From positions 496,001-560,000 of the forward strand of contig NZ_JARBFX010000001.1 of assembly GCF_028863665.1 (NCBI RefSeq): a stretch of 64,000 nucleotides of DNA, read 5' to 3'. The notes under the pieces were generated by a model, which ran no database searches, was not told the origin of the DNA, and saw nothing but the letters and a program-made list of their open reading frames with translations. Position 1 is the first letter of the stretch. The number at the start of each line of letters is the position of its first letter. Of this stretch, positions 11,708-21,243 are shown piece after piece. Made by a program: the position numbers and the translations under genes. The DNA is from Aquabacter sediminis (GTDB lineage: Bacteria; Pseudomonadota; Alphaproteobacteria; Rhizobiales; Xanthobacteraceae).

Positions 11708-12106
11708 TCAGATGGGGTCGGGAATGACGCTCACATGGGCCGCCACGACCCGCCAGCCCTCGGGAAAGCGCACCCAGGTCTGCTGCTGGCGACCAATCTT
11801 GCCGGGCGCACTCTCGCGCACGAAAAGCGTGGAGGCCACGGCCATGTCATGGCCATAAGCGGTGATGACGGTGCGCTGGCGCTCACGCATGAGCCCCACC
11901 GGCGAGCGGGCGCGGCGGAAGGCGCGGATTTCGTCCATGCCGTAGAGGTTCTCTCCCCCGCCATAGCGGATGGTGGCGGAGTGGTCGTGGAAGAGCGCCT
12001 CCAGCGTCTCCACGTCATTGGTCACAAGGGCTTGTTCGTATCGCTCGAAGGCGGCCGTGACCTCGGCCACCACGTCGGGAAGGTTGATTTCCACGCTTGT
12101 CCTCAC
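11708..12106 (-). CDS. AtzH-like protein (DUF3225, SnoaL-like fold; HpxZ family)
   Basis: Small protein of 132 residues with an NTF2/SnoaL-like pattern: helical start PDVVAEVTAAFERYEQAL, then LFHDHSATIRYGG and a final beta segment GWRVVAAHVSVIPDP. The family includes AtzH, a decarboxylating amidohydrolase acting on 1,3-dicarboxyurea in cyanuric acid breakdown, and HpxZ of oxalurate catabolism. The start GTG at 12106 overlaps the stop of the amidase gene by four bases, which fits an operon. A nearby GTG at 12094 is a possible alternative start. The function here is inferred from the pairing with AtzE/AtzG-like proteins. Confidence 0.82.
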   Translation of the reverse strand: MRTSVEINLPDVVAEVTAAFERYEQALVTNDVETLEALFHDHSATIRYGGGENLYGMDEIRAFRRARSPVGLMRERQRTVITAYGHDMAVASTLFVRESAPGKIGRQQQTWVRFPEGWRVVAAHVSVIPDPI

Positions 12107-13545
12107 AGCTTGGCCACCGGAGCCCGGCAGACACCCGCCTGCCAGAGCGCCTCGGCAACACGCAACACGACATCCTCGCGCCAGGGCGCGCCGATCACCT
12201 GCACCCCGAGCGGCAGCCCCTCGTCCAGCCACACCGGCACCGCCGCCACCGGCAGGCCGATGAAGGAGATGGGCTGGGTGAAAATCCCGAGATTGGGACG
12301 CACCAGCATGGTCTCGCCATCCAGAACGAACATCCTCTGCCCGAGTTCCGGCGCCCGGCACGGCGTCGAGGGGGCAAGGATCACATCCACCTCCTCGAAC
12401 AGCTTGAGCACCTGCGCCCGATAGACCCGCCGGAACTTCTGGGCCGCCGTCGTCCAGGCAGCGGGAATGGCAAGGCCCGCAATCAGCCGGTCGCGCACGG
12501 CGGGGTCATAGTCGCCCGCGCGCGCGTGAAGACGGCCGGCATGAAGGGCGGCGCCGTCCGCCGCTGTGATCACATAGGCGGCAGCCCGGGCGCGCGCCGC
12601 CTCGGCGATCTCCACGGTGCGGGTGGCACCAAGAACGGCCGCCACCGCATCCACGGCGGCAAAGGCTTCCGGCATCCCCTTGGCGCGAAAATAGCCACCG
12701 GCCACCGCCACCTTGAGCCCGCCCAGGCCCTCCGAAAGACGCGTGGCGGTGGGCTCGAAGGGCCGGGGCGTGAGGCACGGATCGGCCGGGTCCTCCCCCT
12801 GCATGGCATCATAGGCCAGCGCCAGGTCCTGCGGGCAGCGGGCGAAGGGGCCGAGATGATCGAAAGCCGAGACGAAGGGAAAGGTGCGGGCGCGGGAGAG
12901 GCGGCCATAGGTGGGCTTCAGCCCGAAGATGCCGCACAGGGCCGAGGGCACCCGGATGGAGCCGTTGGTGTCGGACCCAAGTGCCAGCGGCACTTCGCCC
13001 GCCGCCACGGCCGCCCCCGAACCGCCGGAGGAGCCGCCGGACATATGGCCCAGCGAATGCGGATTGCGAGACGGGCCGTCATGGGCATTTTCACCCGTAA
13101 AATCATAGGCATATTCGCCCATATTCAAGCCACCAACGAGGATGGCGTCCGCCGCCTCGAGACGCTCCACCAAGGTGGAATCCTGGGTGGCCGGAGCGTG
13201 GGTACGGTTGATGAGCGACCCGGCGCGGGTGGGCAGGCCGGCAATGTCGAACAGGTTCTTCACCGCAAAGGGCACGCCCGCGAGGCGCCCCAGTTCGCGA
13301 CCGGCGGCGCGGGCGGCATCCACAGCATCCGCCTTGGCGCGGGCGCGCTCCATGGTGACGTCGGTGAAGGCATTCACCTGCGGCTCCAGCGCGGCGATGC
13401 GCTGGAGGCTCGCCTCCAGCACCGCGCGGGCGCTGACCTGGCCGGATTTCACTGCGGCCGCGATCTCATGGGCGGGCGCGGTGGCGAAGGCGGACGCATC
13501 CGTCTGGGGCGGCGCGGGTGCGGCCGCATCGAAAGGCTCAAGCAT
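12103..13545 (-). CDS. atzE: AtzE-family amidase (carboxybiuret hydrolase / HpxY-like)
   Basis: Amidase-signature hydrolase of 480 residues. The Ser-cisSer-Lys triad is visible: K96 in GVPFAVKNLFD, the cis-serine loop GGSSGGS at 170-176 and nucleophile S196 in SDTNGSIRVPSA. Overall sequence style matches the AtzE family, whose founder hydrolyses 1-carboxybiuret with AtzG as obligate partner; HpxY of oxalurate metabolism is a close relative. Flanked by its AtzG-like partner upstream and an AtzH-like protein downstream, and followed further upstream by an importer. No cyanuric acid hydrolase or allophanate hydrolase lies in the window, so the true substrate may be another carbamoyl or ureido compound. 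Confidence 0.85.
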   Translation of the reverse strand: MLEPFDAAAPAPPQTDASAFATAPAHEIAAAVKSGQVSARAVLEASLQRIAALEPQVNAFTDVTMERARAKADAVDAARAAGRELGRLAGVPFAVKNLFDIAGLPTRAGSLINRTHAPATQDSTLVERLEAADAILVGGLNMGEYAYDFTGENAHDGPSRNPHSLGHMSGGSSGGSGAAVAAGEVPLALGSDTNGSIRVPSALCGIFGLKPTYGRLSRARTFPFVSAFDHLGPFARCPQDLALAYDAMQGEDPADPCLTPRPFEPTATRLSEGLGGLKVAVAGGYFRAKGMPEAFAAVDAVAAVLGATRTVEIAEAARARAAAYVITAADGAALHAGRLHARAGDYDPAVRDRLIAGLAIPAAWTTAAQKFRRVYRAQVLKLFEEVDVILAPSTPCRAPELGQRMFVLDGETMLVRPNLGIFTQPISFIGLPVAAVPVWLDEGLPLGVQVIGAPWREDVVLRVAEALWQAGVCRAPVAKL

Positions 13546-13560
13546 CAGGGCGCTCCGCTC

Positions 13561-13788
13561 TCAGGACCGATAAACCGGCGCGGGATCGCACTCATCGCCC
13601 ACGTCATAGGCCATGACGAAGGCGGCGGCGTCCGCAATGTTGCGCAGATAGGCCATGGCTTCCCGGTGCCATTCCGGCTCCACGGAAAGGGCGAAGACCC
13701 CGATGGCGCCATCCAGGAGGCGCTCCAGATCGCGCTCCTCGACGACGCTCTCCTTGGTGGCTGGCACGGGCGTGAGGGGATCGGACAT
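13561..13788 (-). CDS. atzG: AtzG-like small subunit (DUF4089)
   Basis: A 75-residue protein with the two-helix DUF4089 pattern (REAMAYLRNIADAAAFVMAY). It sits directly upstream of the AtzE-family amidase. In the s-triazine pathway AtzG forms a complex with AtzE and stabilises it; HpxX plays the same part with HpxY. Position, size and composition all support the same role here. Gene order AtzG-AtzE-AtzH is preserved. The symbol is given for family membership only. Confidence 0.8.
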   Translation of the reverse strand: MSDPLTPVPATKESVVEERDLERLLDGAIGVFALSVEPEWHREAMAYLRNIADAAAFVMAYDVGDECDPAPVYRS

Positions 13789-13843
13789 CCGCGTCTCCTT
13801 GGGACGGGCGGGAAGGGAAGGCAGGCAAGACGAGGCCCCGGCG

Positions 13844-15592
13844 TCACACCGGGGGATGGGGAATGGCGGCGATCAGTTCACGGGTATAGGCGTCCTTGGG
13901 CGCCTCCAGCACCTGGTCGGAGGTGCCCTCCTCCACCACCCGGCCCTGGCGCATCACGATCACCCGGTCGCAGAGCAGCTTCACCACATGCAGGTCGTGG
14001 GACACGAACAGATAGCTCATGCCCAGGGTCTGCTTGAGCTCTTCCAGCAGGTTGAGCACCACCGCCTGCACGGACACGTCAAGCGCGGCCGTGGGCTCGT
14101 CGAGGATCACGAGATCGGGCTTCAGGGCAATGGCGCGGGCGATGCCCACGCGCGCCTTCTGGCCGCCGGAAAGCTGGTGGGGAAAGCGGTCCAAGAGGTC
14201 GCCCGGCAGGCCGGCCATGGCGGCCAGTTCCTCCACCTTGGCCCGCAACGCCGCCCCGCCGGACATGCCGCCCATGCGCAGCAGGGGATCGGCAATGGCG
14301 CGTGCGGCCGTATAGCGGGGATTGAGGCTTTCAGTCGGGTCCTGGAACACCATCTGGATGCGGCGACGCATGGGATGATGGGCAAATTCCCGGGCGGGTA
14401 TGGCGCCGATATCCTCGCCATCGAAGGTGATGCGCCCGGCGGTGGGGTCGATGAGGCGCATGACGATGGTGGAGGTGGTGGACTTGCCGCAGCCGCTCTC
14501 GCCGACGAGGCCGACGCTCTCCCCCTTCTTGACCTCGAAGGAGATGCCATCCACCGCCTTGAAGATCATTTCCTCGCGCGGCGGCTTCTGGCCGATGAGG
14601 CCCTTGAGGAAGGCCACCGGTGCACCCTGGCGGGGATATTCCTTGACGAGGCTTTCCACCTTGAGAAGTGGCGGCCCGCTGGCGGCAACGGTGGCGGCGG
14701 TGGGCGCTGGAGCAGCACCCGCCTCCCCTTCCGGCAACAGGTCCTTCAGCGTGATGCCCGGCCGCGGCGTCGCCCGCATCAGCTTGCGCGTATAGGGATG
14801 CTGAGGATTGCGGAAGATGCGCTCGGCGGGCGCCGTCTCCACCACCTCGCCCTTTTCCATCACCATCACGGTGTCGCAATAGGTGGCGGCCAGGCCGAGG
14901 TCATGGGTGATGAGAATCGTGGACATGCCCCGCGCGCGGGTCAGTTCCGTCACCAGGTCCATCACCGCCTTCTGGGTGGTCACGTCGAGGCCGGTGGTGG
15001 GCTCGTCGGCGATCATGAGCTGCGGCCGGCAGGCGAGCGCGAGTGCGATGACGATGCGCTGGCACATCCCTCCCGAAAGCTCGAACGGATAGGCGTGGTA
15101 GCGCTCCTCCGGCCGGGCGATCCGCACCTGCTTGAGGATGTCGATGACCTTCTCCTCCACGTTGGAGGGCTGCGCCTGGAGATGGTGCAGCAGCACGTCG
15201 CCGATCTGGTGCCCCACCTTGCGGATGGGGTTGAGCGCGGCGCGCGGGTTCTGGAAGATCATGGACATTTCGCGCCCGCGCAGGTCGCGCATCTGGCGCT
15301 CGGGGGCGTCCGCAATGTCGATGCCCGAGAAGGTGATGGAGCCCTGCGCGATGCGCCCGGCCCGGTCGAGGATGCGCATGACCGTATAGGAGGTGACGGA
15401 CTTGCCCGAGCCGCTCTCCCCAACGATGCCCAGGGTCTCGCCCTTGGCCACCGTGAGGTTCACGTGCTTGACCGCCTTTACGATGCCCTTGCGGGTGGCA
15501 AACTCCACCGTCAGGTCGCGGACTTCCAGCAGCGGGCCCTTGGGGGTCTCTCCGGCAAGCGCCGCGGTGGCAGGATCGATGACGCCATGCAT
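13844..15592 (-). CDS. Dipeptide/opine-type ABC transporter ATP-binding protein, two fused ATPase domains
   Basis: Energy-coupling subunit of a peptide/nickel/opine-family importer. Two complete ATPase cassettes lie in one 582-residue chain: Walker A GESGSGKS with signature LSGGMCQR in the first, and GESGCGKS with LSGGQKAR in the second. This corresponds to DppD and DppF joined head to tail, as in GsiA. A roughly 40-residue Ala/Pro-rich linker joins them. The start is the ATG at 15592 (MHGVIDPATAA), 11 bases after the permease stop. Part of the importer operon 19308-13844 feeding the AtzGE-AtzH enzymes. Confidence 0.93.
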   Translation of the reverse strand: MHGVIDPATAALAGETPKGPLLEVRDLTVEFATRKGIVKAVKHVNLTVAKGETLGIVGESGSGKSVTSYTVMRILDRAGRIAQGSITFSGIDIADAPERQMRDLRGREMSMIFQNPRAALNPIRKVGHQIGDVLLHHLQAQPSNVEEKVIDILKQVRIARPEERYHAYPFELSGGMCQRIVIALALACRPQLMIADEPTTGLDVTTQKAVMDLVTELTRARGMSTILITHDLGLAATYCDTVMVMEKGEVVETAPAERIFRNPQHPYTRKLMRATPRPGITLKDLLPEGEAGAAPAPTAATVAASGPPLLKVESLVKEYPRQGAPVAFLKGLIGQKPPREEMIFKAVDGISFEVKKGESVGLVGESGCGKSTTSTIVMRLIDPTAGRITFDGEDIGAIPAREFAHHPMRRRIQMVFQDPTESLNPRYTAARAIADPLLRMGGMSGGAALRAKVEELAAMAGLPGDLLDRFPHQLSGGQKARVGIARAIALKPDLVILDEPTAALDVSVQAVVLNLLEELKQTLGMSYLFVSHDLHVVKLLCDRVIVMRQGRVVEEGTSDQVLEAPKDAYTRELIAAIPHPPV

Positions 15593-15603
15593 GGTCGCCT
15601 CCC

Positions 15604-16503
15604 TCAGGTGCGGCGCTGGGGATCGACGATGTCGCGCAGACCATCGCCCAGCAGGTTGAAGCAGAAAACGGCGAACATCAGCGCTAGGCCCGGAAACAGG
15701 GCGATCCACCATTCGCCGGAAATGATGTAGGTGGCGCCCTCCGCCACCATGATGCCCCACTCCGCCGTGGGTGGGCGCACACCCAAGCCGATGAAGGACA
15801 GGCCGGCGGCATTGAGGATGGCGTAGCCCATGGTCAGTGACATCTGCACCATCATGATGGGCATGATGTTGGGCAGGATCTGCGTGAGCATGATCCGCCA
15901 TTCGCCGTTGCCGGTGAGTCGCGCCGCCTGCACGAAGCCTGCTTGGCGGCGGATCGCCGCCTCGGCGCGGGCGACGCGGGCATAAAGCGGGAAGTTGATG
16001 ATGGCGGTGGCAATGACGATGTTGGTCACCGTATTGCCCAGCGCCGCCACGATGCCCATGGCCAGCACGAAGAGTGGAAAGGCCATGATGGTGTCGGAGA
16101 TGCGCCCGACGATCCGGTCGGTCCATCCGCCGAAGAAACCTGCCGCGATGCCGGCTATGCCGCCCACCGCGAACACCAGGGCCACCGAAAAGACGGCGAT
16201 GGCCAGGTCGAGCCGTGTCGCCACCACCACGCGGGAGAAGATGTCACGGCCCAGTTGGTCCGTCCCAAACCAATGGGCCCAGGAAGGCGCCTGCAAGGCG
16301 ATCTTGGTGTCGCTGGCCAGCGGATCATAGGGAACCACATAGGGGCCGATGAGCGCGGCAAGGATCAGGACCACCGCCATGCCGAACGCAAGCCCGGTGA
16401 CCGGATTGTCCGAGATCACATACTGGGCGTGCTTCAGGGTGGCGACGAGCGGGCTCTGGCTGCGGGACGGCCCAGGGGCGTCTGCGGGATTTGCGAGGGT
16501 CAT
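15604..16503 (-). CDS. Dipeptide/opine-type ABC transporter permease (DppC-like)
   Basis: Inner-membrane permease with a cytoplasmic N-terminus and about six membrane segments. The DppC-type N-terminal signature (PYDPLASDTKIALQAPSWAH, then WFGTDQLGRDIFSRVV) is clear, and the EAA loop region (RLTGNGEWRIMLTQILPNIM) contacts the ATPase. Length 299 residues. Its ATG at 16503 overlaps the stop of the upstream permease by four bases (ATGA). Confidence 0.93.
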   Translation of the reverse strand: MTLANPADAPGPSRSQSPLVATLKHAQYVISDNPVTGLAFGMAVVLILAALIGPYVVPYDPLASDTKIALQAPSWAHWFGTDQLGRDIFSRVVVATRLDLAIAVFSVALVFAVGGIAGIAAGFFGGWTDRIVGRISDTIMAFPLFVLAMGIVAALGNTVTNIVIATAIINFPLYARVARAEAAIRRQAGFVQAARLTGNGEWRIMLTQILPNIMPIMMVQMSLTMGYAILNAAGLSFIGLGVRPPTAEWGIMVAEGATYIISGEWWIALFPGLALMFAVFCFNLLGDGLRDIVDPQRRT

Positions 16504-17513
16504 GCTTCGCTCCGGGCGCGCGGATCGATGATGCCGTAGGCAATATCGATCACCAGGTTGAGGGCGACATAGAGGATGGCCATGGCGAGCACGAAGCCCT
16601 GCACCGGCGCGTAATCGGAGGTGATGAGCGCCTCCACCGCGTAGGAACCGATGCCCGGCCAGGCGAACACCTTCTCCACCAGCACGTTCGCGCCCAGCAG
16701 GAAGGAGAACACCATGCCGAGCGTGGTGATGACCGGCAGCAGGGCGTTCCGGAACGCATAGACGATGATGACCTTGTAGGGGGTCAGTCCCGCCGCCCGG
16801 GCCGTGCGCACGAATTCGGAGGACAGCACCGAGAGCATGGAGGCGCGGGTCATGCGGGCGATGGGGGCGAGCGCGAAGATGGCCAGCGTCAGCGCCGGGA
16901 TCACCAATTGGGCCAGGGCGGCACGAAAGGTCTCGAAATCCCCGGCGATCAGGCTGTCGAGGACGAAGAAGCCCGTGACATCGTTCGGCGCCGTGGCAAA
17001 GGCATCGAGCCGGCCCAACGGCGCGGGTGCCCATCCAAGCTTGAAATAGAACACATAGACCAGCAGCAGGCCGGTGAAGAAGACCGGCAGCGAGACGCCC
17101 GCCGTGGTGATGACGCGGCAGGCATGGTCAATCCATGACCCCTGCTTCACAGCCGCGGCAATGCCGAAGGGTATGGCGATGGCCAGCGCCAGGATGAGGC
17201 CGGACAACGTGAGTTCCGCAGACGCCGGCAGGCGGGTGGCGATCTCGTGGGCGACCGGCTGGCCGGTGGAAAGCGAGGTGCCCAGGTCCCCCTTCGCTAG
17301 GGCGCCCACATAATCCATGAACTGCTCGGGCAGCGACTTGTCCAGGCCGAGCTTGGTGCGGATCTCGGCGATGGCCTGCGGCGTGGCGGCGGGGCCTGCG
17401 AAATAGGCAGCCGTGTCACCCGGCAGCACCCGTGTGAGCAGGAAGGTCACGATCACCACGCCGATGAGGCTTGGGATCGCGGTGGCGAGGCGACTGGCGA
17501 TCAGCTTGAGCAT
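16500..17513 (-). CDS. Dipeptide/opine-type ABC transporter permease (DppB-like)
   Basis: First permease of the importer, 337 residues. It starts MLKLIASRLATAIPSLIGVV, the characteristic DppB N-terminal membrane segment, and has the conserved FLLTRVLPGDTA stretch. The EAA loop appears as ARAAGLTPYKVIIVYAFRNA. It pairs with the DppC-like subunit through overlapping reading frames. A gap of about 180 bases separates it from the binding-protein gene, with no other gene in it. Confidence 0.93.
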   Translation of the reverse strand: MLKLIASRLATAIPSLIGVVIVTFLLTRVLPGDTAAYFAGPAATPQAIAEIRTKLGLDKSLPEQFMDYVGALAKGDLGTSLSTGQPVAHEIATRLPASAELTLSGLILALAIAIPFGIAAAVKQGSWIDHACRVITTAGVSLPVFFTGLLLVYVFYFKLGWAPAPLGRLDAFATAPNDVTGFFVLDSLIAGDFETFRAALAQLVIPALTLAIFALAPIARMTRASMLSVLSSEFVRTARAAGLTPYKVIIVYAFRNALLPVITTLGMVFSFLLGANVLVEKVFAWPGIGSYAVEALITSDYAPVQGFVLAMAILYVALNLVIDIAYGIIDPRARSEA

Positions 17514-17691
17514 GACGGCCTTCTCCTGATGGCGCGCGGGGCGCCTCGGTCCGGTGGCGGAAAGAGATGAAGCAAACTTGGCGCCAGCTTGCGCCGGGGC
17601 GACGAGGCGAGTGGCCGGTGGGGAGAGGCAAGGTGGCAGGCGCCCCCCGGGGTCGCCCCGGCCTGCACGCCGCGCCCCTCCCCGTCCGCGA

Positions 17692-19308
17692 TCAGCTCTT
17701 CTGGAAGGTCGCGTAGTTCAGGCGGCGGTGGAACCAGTACTGGTACCCCGACACATTCTTCTGCATGGCGACGTTCACGTAAGGCTGGAACAGCGGGATG
17801 CGCGGCACGTCGGCAAAGGCGAGGTCCACCATGCCCTTGATGTCCGCATCATAGGCGGCCTTGTCGCCGTTTGCTGCGGCGGAACGGGCGCCGTCGATGA
17901 AGGCGTCCATGGCCTTGGACTGGTAGCTCATGGTGTTGAACACGGAATTGTTGCCGTGATAACACCAGAAGAAGAAGTATTCTGGATAATCGAGCCAGCC
18001 CGAGAAAACGTTCGTGAAGAGCGGCATCACCTTCTTGTTCAACTCGGTGCGCCAGTTGGCGCCCGGGATCTTGTTGATGGTGGTCTTGATGCCGATCTGA
18101 GCCAGATTTTCCTGAACCAGAACGCAAAGCGGCTCATTGACGCCAGCAAAGCCGAGGTCGAAGGAAATCTCGGTCTCGAACCCGTCGGGATAACCCGCTT
18201 CCGCCAGCAGCGCCTTCGCCTTGGCCAGATCGGTGGTGTACTTGGTGGGCTGCGGCCAGGCGACCTGGGTCTGATAGTCGGCGGGGGCGCCATACATGGG
18301 CTTGGAGAGGCCGAACAGCACGGCGTCCATGATCTTCTGGTAGGGCATGGCATAGGCCATGGCCTGGCGCACCTTCACATTGTCGAAGGGCGGCTTGGTG
18401 ACGTTCATGCCCATATATTGGAGGCCGTTGGAATACGGCGTGGAGATGATGGTGAGCTTGCCGCTCTCCTTCAGCTCGACGAAGTCCTTGTTGGGCAGGT
18501 CGTAGGACACGTCCGCATCGCCCCGCTCCAGGAGCGCGCGCCGGTTGCCGGCGGATGGCACCATGCGCCAGATGATGCGCTTCATCTTGGGCACGCCGCC
18601 CACCCACTTGTCATTGCGCTCGAAGATGACTTCGGTGCCGGGGGTCCACTTCGTCACCTTGTAGGGGCCGGAGCCCGCCGTGTTCTGCTTGGTATATTCG
18701 AGGCCCCAGGGATCCTTCTCCGTGGCGTTCTTCTTCACCAGCTCCGAATTGTAGATGGATGGCACGATCACCGCGAGATCGGGAATGGTGAGCCGATCCT
18801 TGCGGATGAAGTCGATCCGCACCGTGCGATCATCCACCACCACGAATTGCTCGGGCTTCTCCAGCGAACCGGCCTTCATCTGGAAGGTGGGGAAGCCGCC
18901 CACGGAGACGGCGCGGTCCAGCGACCACTTCACATCCTTGGCTGTGATGGGGGTGCCGTCATGGAAGACGATGTCCTTCTTCAGCTTGAAGGTCACCGAC
19001 ATGTCGCCGAGGATCATCTCCTCGGCCAGCTGGCCCTCGAATTTGTCGCGGTCGTAATAGGGGGTGCCGTTCACGTCCTTCATGGGATGGGTGATCAGCC
19101 GGTCATAGGTGTTCCAGGCCACCTCGTACCCCGGCACGTTCGTGCCCACGCCCTGAATGTCCAGATTGTTAGGTCCACTCTCTGAAACGATCAAAAGAGT
19201 CTCTGCGCGACCCTGCGCCTCGGCGGGCGAGAACACCGCAGGCGCAGCCACAGACCCGGTGGCAAGCGCAGTGACGGAGGCGGACTTCATGAACTCACGG
19301 CGATTCAT
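17692..19308 (-). CDS. ABC transporter substrate-binding protein, peptide/opine family (SBP_bac_5)
   Basis: Periplasmic solute receptor of 538 residues. It starts at the ATG at 19308 with MNRREFMKSASVTALATGS and an AxA-type cleavage region near residue 31, a Tat-like signal. Family-5 features include KLKKDIVFHDGTPITAKDVK and the C-terminal YQYWFHRRLNYATFQKS. First gene of the importer operon, preceded by AT-rich regulatory DNA. The ligand cannot be read from sequence; the linked AtzE-type amidase suggests an amide or ureido compound. Confidence 0.9.
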   Translation of the reverse strand: MNRREFMKSASVTALATGSVAAPAVFSPAEAQGRAETLLIVSESGPNNLDIQGVGTNVPGYEVAWNTYDRLITHPMKDVNGTPYYDRDKFEGQLAEEMILGDMSVTFKLKKDIVFHDGTPITAKDVKWSLDRAVSVGGFPTFQMKAGSLEKPEQFVVVDDRTVRIDFIRKDRLTIPDLAVIVPSIYNSELVKKNATEKDPWGLEYTKQNTAGSGPYKVTKWTPGTEVIFERNDKWVGGVPKMKRIIWRMVPSAGNRRALLERGDADVSYDLPNKDFVELKESGKLTIISTPYSNGLQYMGMNVTKPPFDNVKVRQAMAYAMPYQKIMDAVLFGLSKPMYGAPADYQTQVAWPQPTKYTTDLAKAKALLAEAGYPDGFETEISFDLGFAGVNEPLCVLVQENLAQIGIKTTINKIPGANWRTELNKKVMPLFTNVFSGWLDYPEYFFFWCYHGNNSVFNTMSYQSKAMDAFIDGARSAAANGDKAAYDADIKGMVDLAFADVPRIPLFQPYVNVAMQKNVSGYQYWFHRRLNYATFQKS

Positions 19309-19589
19309 CGGCAGGTCCCCTTCTGGAAAGGCATGCCCCTCCCCATTCAAGCACCGTGCCAATTGCATACGAATTTTTGATATATGATATTTTTCAGTGA
19401 CTTAGATTGGATAAGATAACCATCCAAACCGCAGGCGATTGCCGAATTTGCCCATTTTATATTCAAATTTGAGCACATTGCATGCAGAATGACGCAAATC
19501 AAAGGGCGCTCGTTTGTGCATCCGCTCTGTCACGCAGCCCAGATCGGGCGCGATTGAAAGGGCGGCCCGACACCCGAAGCGTCGAACCG
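19309..19589 (-). promoter_or_regulatory. Regulatory region upstream of the AtzGE-linked importer operon
   Basis: A 281-base AT-rich stretch between pssA and the importer binding-protein gene. It contains the perfect palindrome TCAAATTTGA at 19463-19472 and a sequence TTGCATACGAA at 19363-19373 that loosely resembles FCD-type GntR sites (TTG-N-ATAC-N-AA). The same 10-base palindrome recurs upstream of the second importer (35526-35535). Good candidate for control by the adjacent FCD regulator; assignment is inference. Confidence 0.5.
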
Positions 19590-20432
19590 TCAGACTGAGG
19601 GAGTGTCGGCGGGGGTCTTCGCGGCCGCCAGTTCCGCCATATGCTCGGCCATCAGCCGGCGATAACGCGCGGTGGAGATCGGCAGAAGGGCGAGATAGAT
19701 CAGGCTGCACACGGCCAGCACCACCCACGGGTAACTGGCGAGCAGCCCAGCGAACAGCGCGAAAAGCACGAACAGCGGCAACACCATGTCCTTGCGCACG
19801 CGCTTTCCCAGCGTCTTGCCGGACCATGCCGGCACCTTGGAGATCATCAGCACACCGATGCCCAGGCAGTAGATAAGCGCCACTGGCGCGCTCATGACCC
19901 CGTGGGGTACGCCGATCAGCTCCAGATACACAGGCAGCAGCACCGTGATGGCGCCGGCCGGCGCTGGCACACCGGTGAAGAAGTCGGCGGTAAAGGCGGG
20001 CCGGTTCGGATCATCCAGCATCACGTTGAAGCGGGCCAGGCGCAGTGCCGCGCAGATGGCGAAGATCAGCGCGCCGATCCAGCCGATGGAGCCCACCTGG
20101 TCGAGGCCCCACATGTAGAGGATGAGGGCCGGTGCACAGCCGAAATTCACGAAGTCCGCCAGGCTGTCCAGCTCCGCCCCGAACTTGGAGGTGCCCTTCA
20201 GCGCCCGTGCCAGCCGCCCGTCCACGCCGTCCAGGATGGCGGCGAAGACGATGGCGGCAAGCGCCAGCTCCATCCGGCTCTCGATGGCCATGCGCACTGC
20301 CGTGAGGCCGGAGCACAAGGCAAGAAGCGTGACGAGATTCGGCAGCAACACGCGCAGCGGGATGCGACCGATGCGGCCGAACCGCGGCGGGGGCTCACCT
20401 TCGGGATCGAGCGGCTGGAACGGCGTGGTCAT
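19590..20432 (-). CDS. pssA: CDP-diacylglycerol--serine O-phosphatidyltransferase
   Basis: Membrane enzyme making phosphatidylserine from CDP-diacylglycerol and serine, the first step toward phosphatidylethanolamine. The CDP-alcohol phosphotransferase motif DGxxAR(x8)GxxxDxxxD is present as DGRLARALKG followed by FGAELDSLAD near residue 70. About eight hydrophobic segments. 280 residues. It lies 7 bases after psd on the same strand, so the consecutive steps of the pathway are cotranscribed. Confidence 0.95.
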   Translation of the reverse strand: MTTPFQPLDPEGEPPPRFGRIGRIPLRVLLPNLVTLLALCSGLTAVRMAIESRMELALAAIVFAAILDGVDGRLARALKGTSKFGAELDSLADFVNFGCAPALILYMWGLDQVGSIGWIGALIFAICAALRLARFNVMLDDPNRPAFTADFFTGVPAPAGAITVLLPVYLELIGVPHGVMSAPVALIYCLGIGVLMISKVPAWSGKTLGKRVRKDMVLPLFVLFALFAGLLASYPWVVLAVCSLIYLALLPISTARYRRLMAEHMAELAAAKTPADTPSV

Positions 20433-20439
20433 GGGCCCC

Positions 20440-21141
20440 TCAGCTCACGCGATAGGCAGTGTCGCGGGTGGAGCCCGCCAGAAGGTCGGCGATCACCGTC
20501 TCGCCCGCCGTGGTCAGCTGGCCTTCGGCCACCTGCACCTTCGTCCCCACCGGCAGATAGACATCGACGCGCGAACCGAAGCGGATCAGGCCGAAGCGCT
20601 CGCCCGCGCCCATCTCCTCGCCCTCGCGCACGAAGCAGACAATGCGACGGGCGATAAGGCCGGCAATCTGCACGCAGCCGATGGCCCCGAAGGCGGTGCC
20701 GAAGATCAGCCCATTGCGCTCATTGTCCTCGCTCGCCTTGTCGAGATCGGCATTGAGAAAGATGCCCGGCTTATAGGCCACCTTCAGCACCCGCCCGTTC
20801 ACCGGTGCGCGGTTCACGTGCACGTTGAAGACGTTCATGAAGATGGAGACCCGCAGCAGCGGCGTGTCGGAGAGGTCGAGCTCGCGCGGCGGCACCGCCA
20901 GGGCGATCTGCGAGATGCGCCCGTCGGCCGGGGCCACCACGAGGCCCTCCCGGATCGGGGTCACGCGGGGCGGATCGCGGAAGAACAAGGCGGTCCAGAT
21001 GGCCAGCCCCACGGCAATCATGCCGAAGAAGGTCGACACGGACAGAAGTCCGGCGGCGATCACCACGGCGATGGCGATGAAGGGATAGCCTTCCCGATGG
21101 ATCGGCACGAGGCTCTTGCGGATCGAGTCGACGATGGACAC
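20440..21141 (-). CDS. psd: Phosphatidylserine decarboxylase proenzyme (short PSD-A type)
   Basis: Pyruvoyl-dependent decarboxylase that converts phosphatidylserine to phosphatidylethanolamine at the inner membrane. The self-cleavage site is the G189-S190 pair in [13 protein letters not shown], generating the pyruvoyl group on the small alpha chain. Other family marks are FFRDPPR at 53-59 and [13 protein letters not shown] near 101-113. 233 residues, normal for the short bacterial type, with two N-terminal membrane segments. Confidence 0.95.
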   Translation of the reverse strand: MSIVDSIRKSLVPIHREGYPFIAIAVVIAAGLLSVSTFFGMIAVGLAIWTALFFRDPPRVTPIREGLVVAPADGRISQIALAVPPRELDLSDTPLLRVSIFMNVFNVHVNRAPVNGRVLKVAYKPGIFLNADLDKASEDNERNGLIFGTAFGAIGCVQIAGLIARRIVCFVREGEEMGAGERFGLIRFGSRVDVYLPVGTKVQVAEGQLTTAGETVIADLLAGSTRDTAYRVS

Positions 21142-21243
21142 GCAAATCTCCGAATGGCGCGCGCAAGCGGCGGCGCGCTGGGCAACAGGTAGTCACCCCC
21201 TGCCCCGCCGTCAAATGGCGATGCGCCGCGAGGCGGCTGGACC

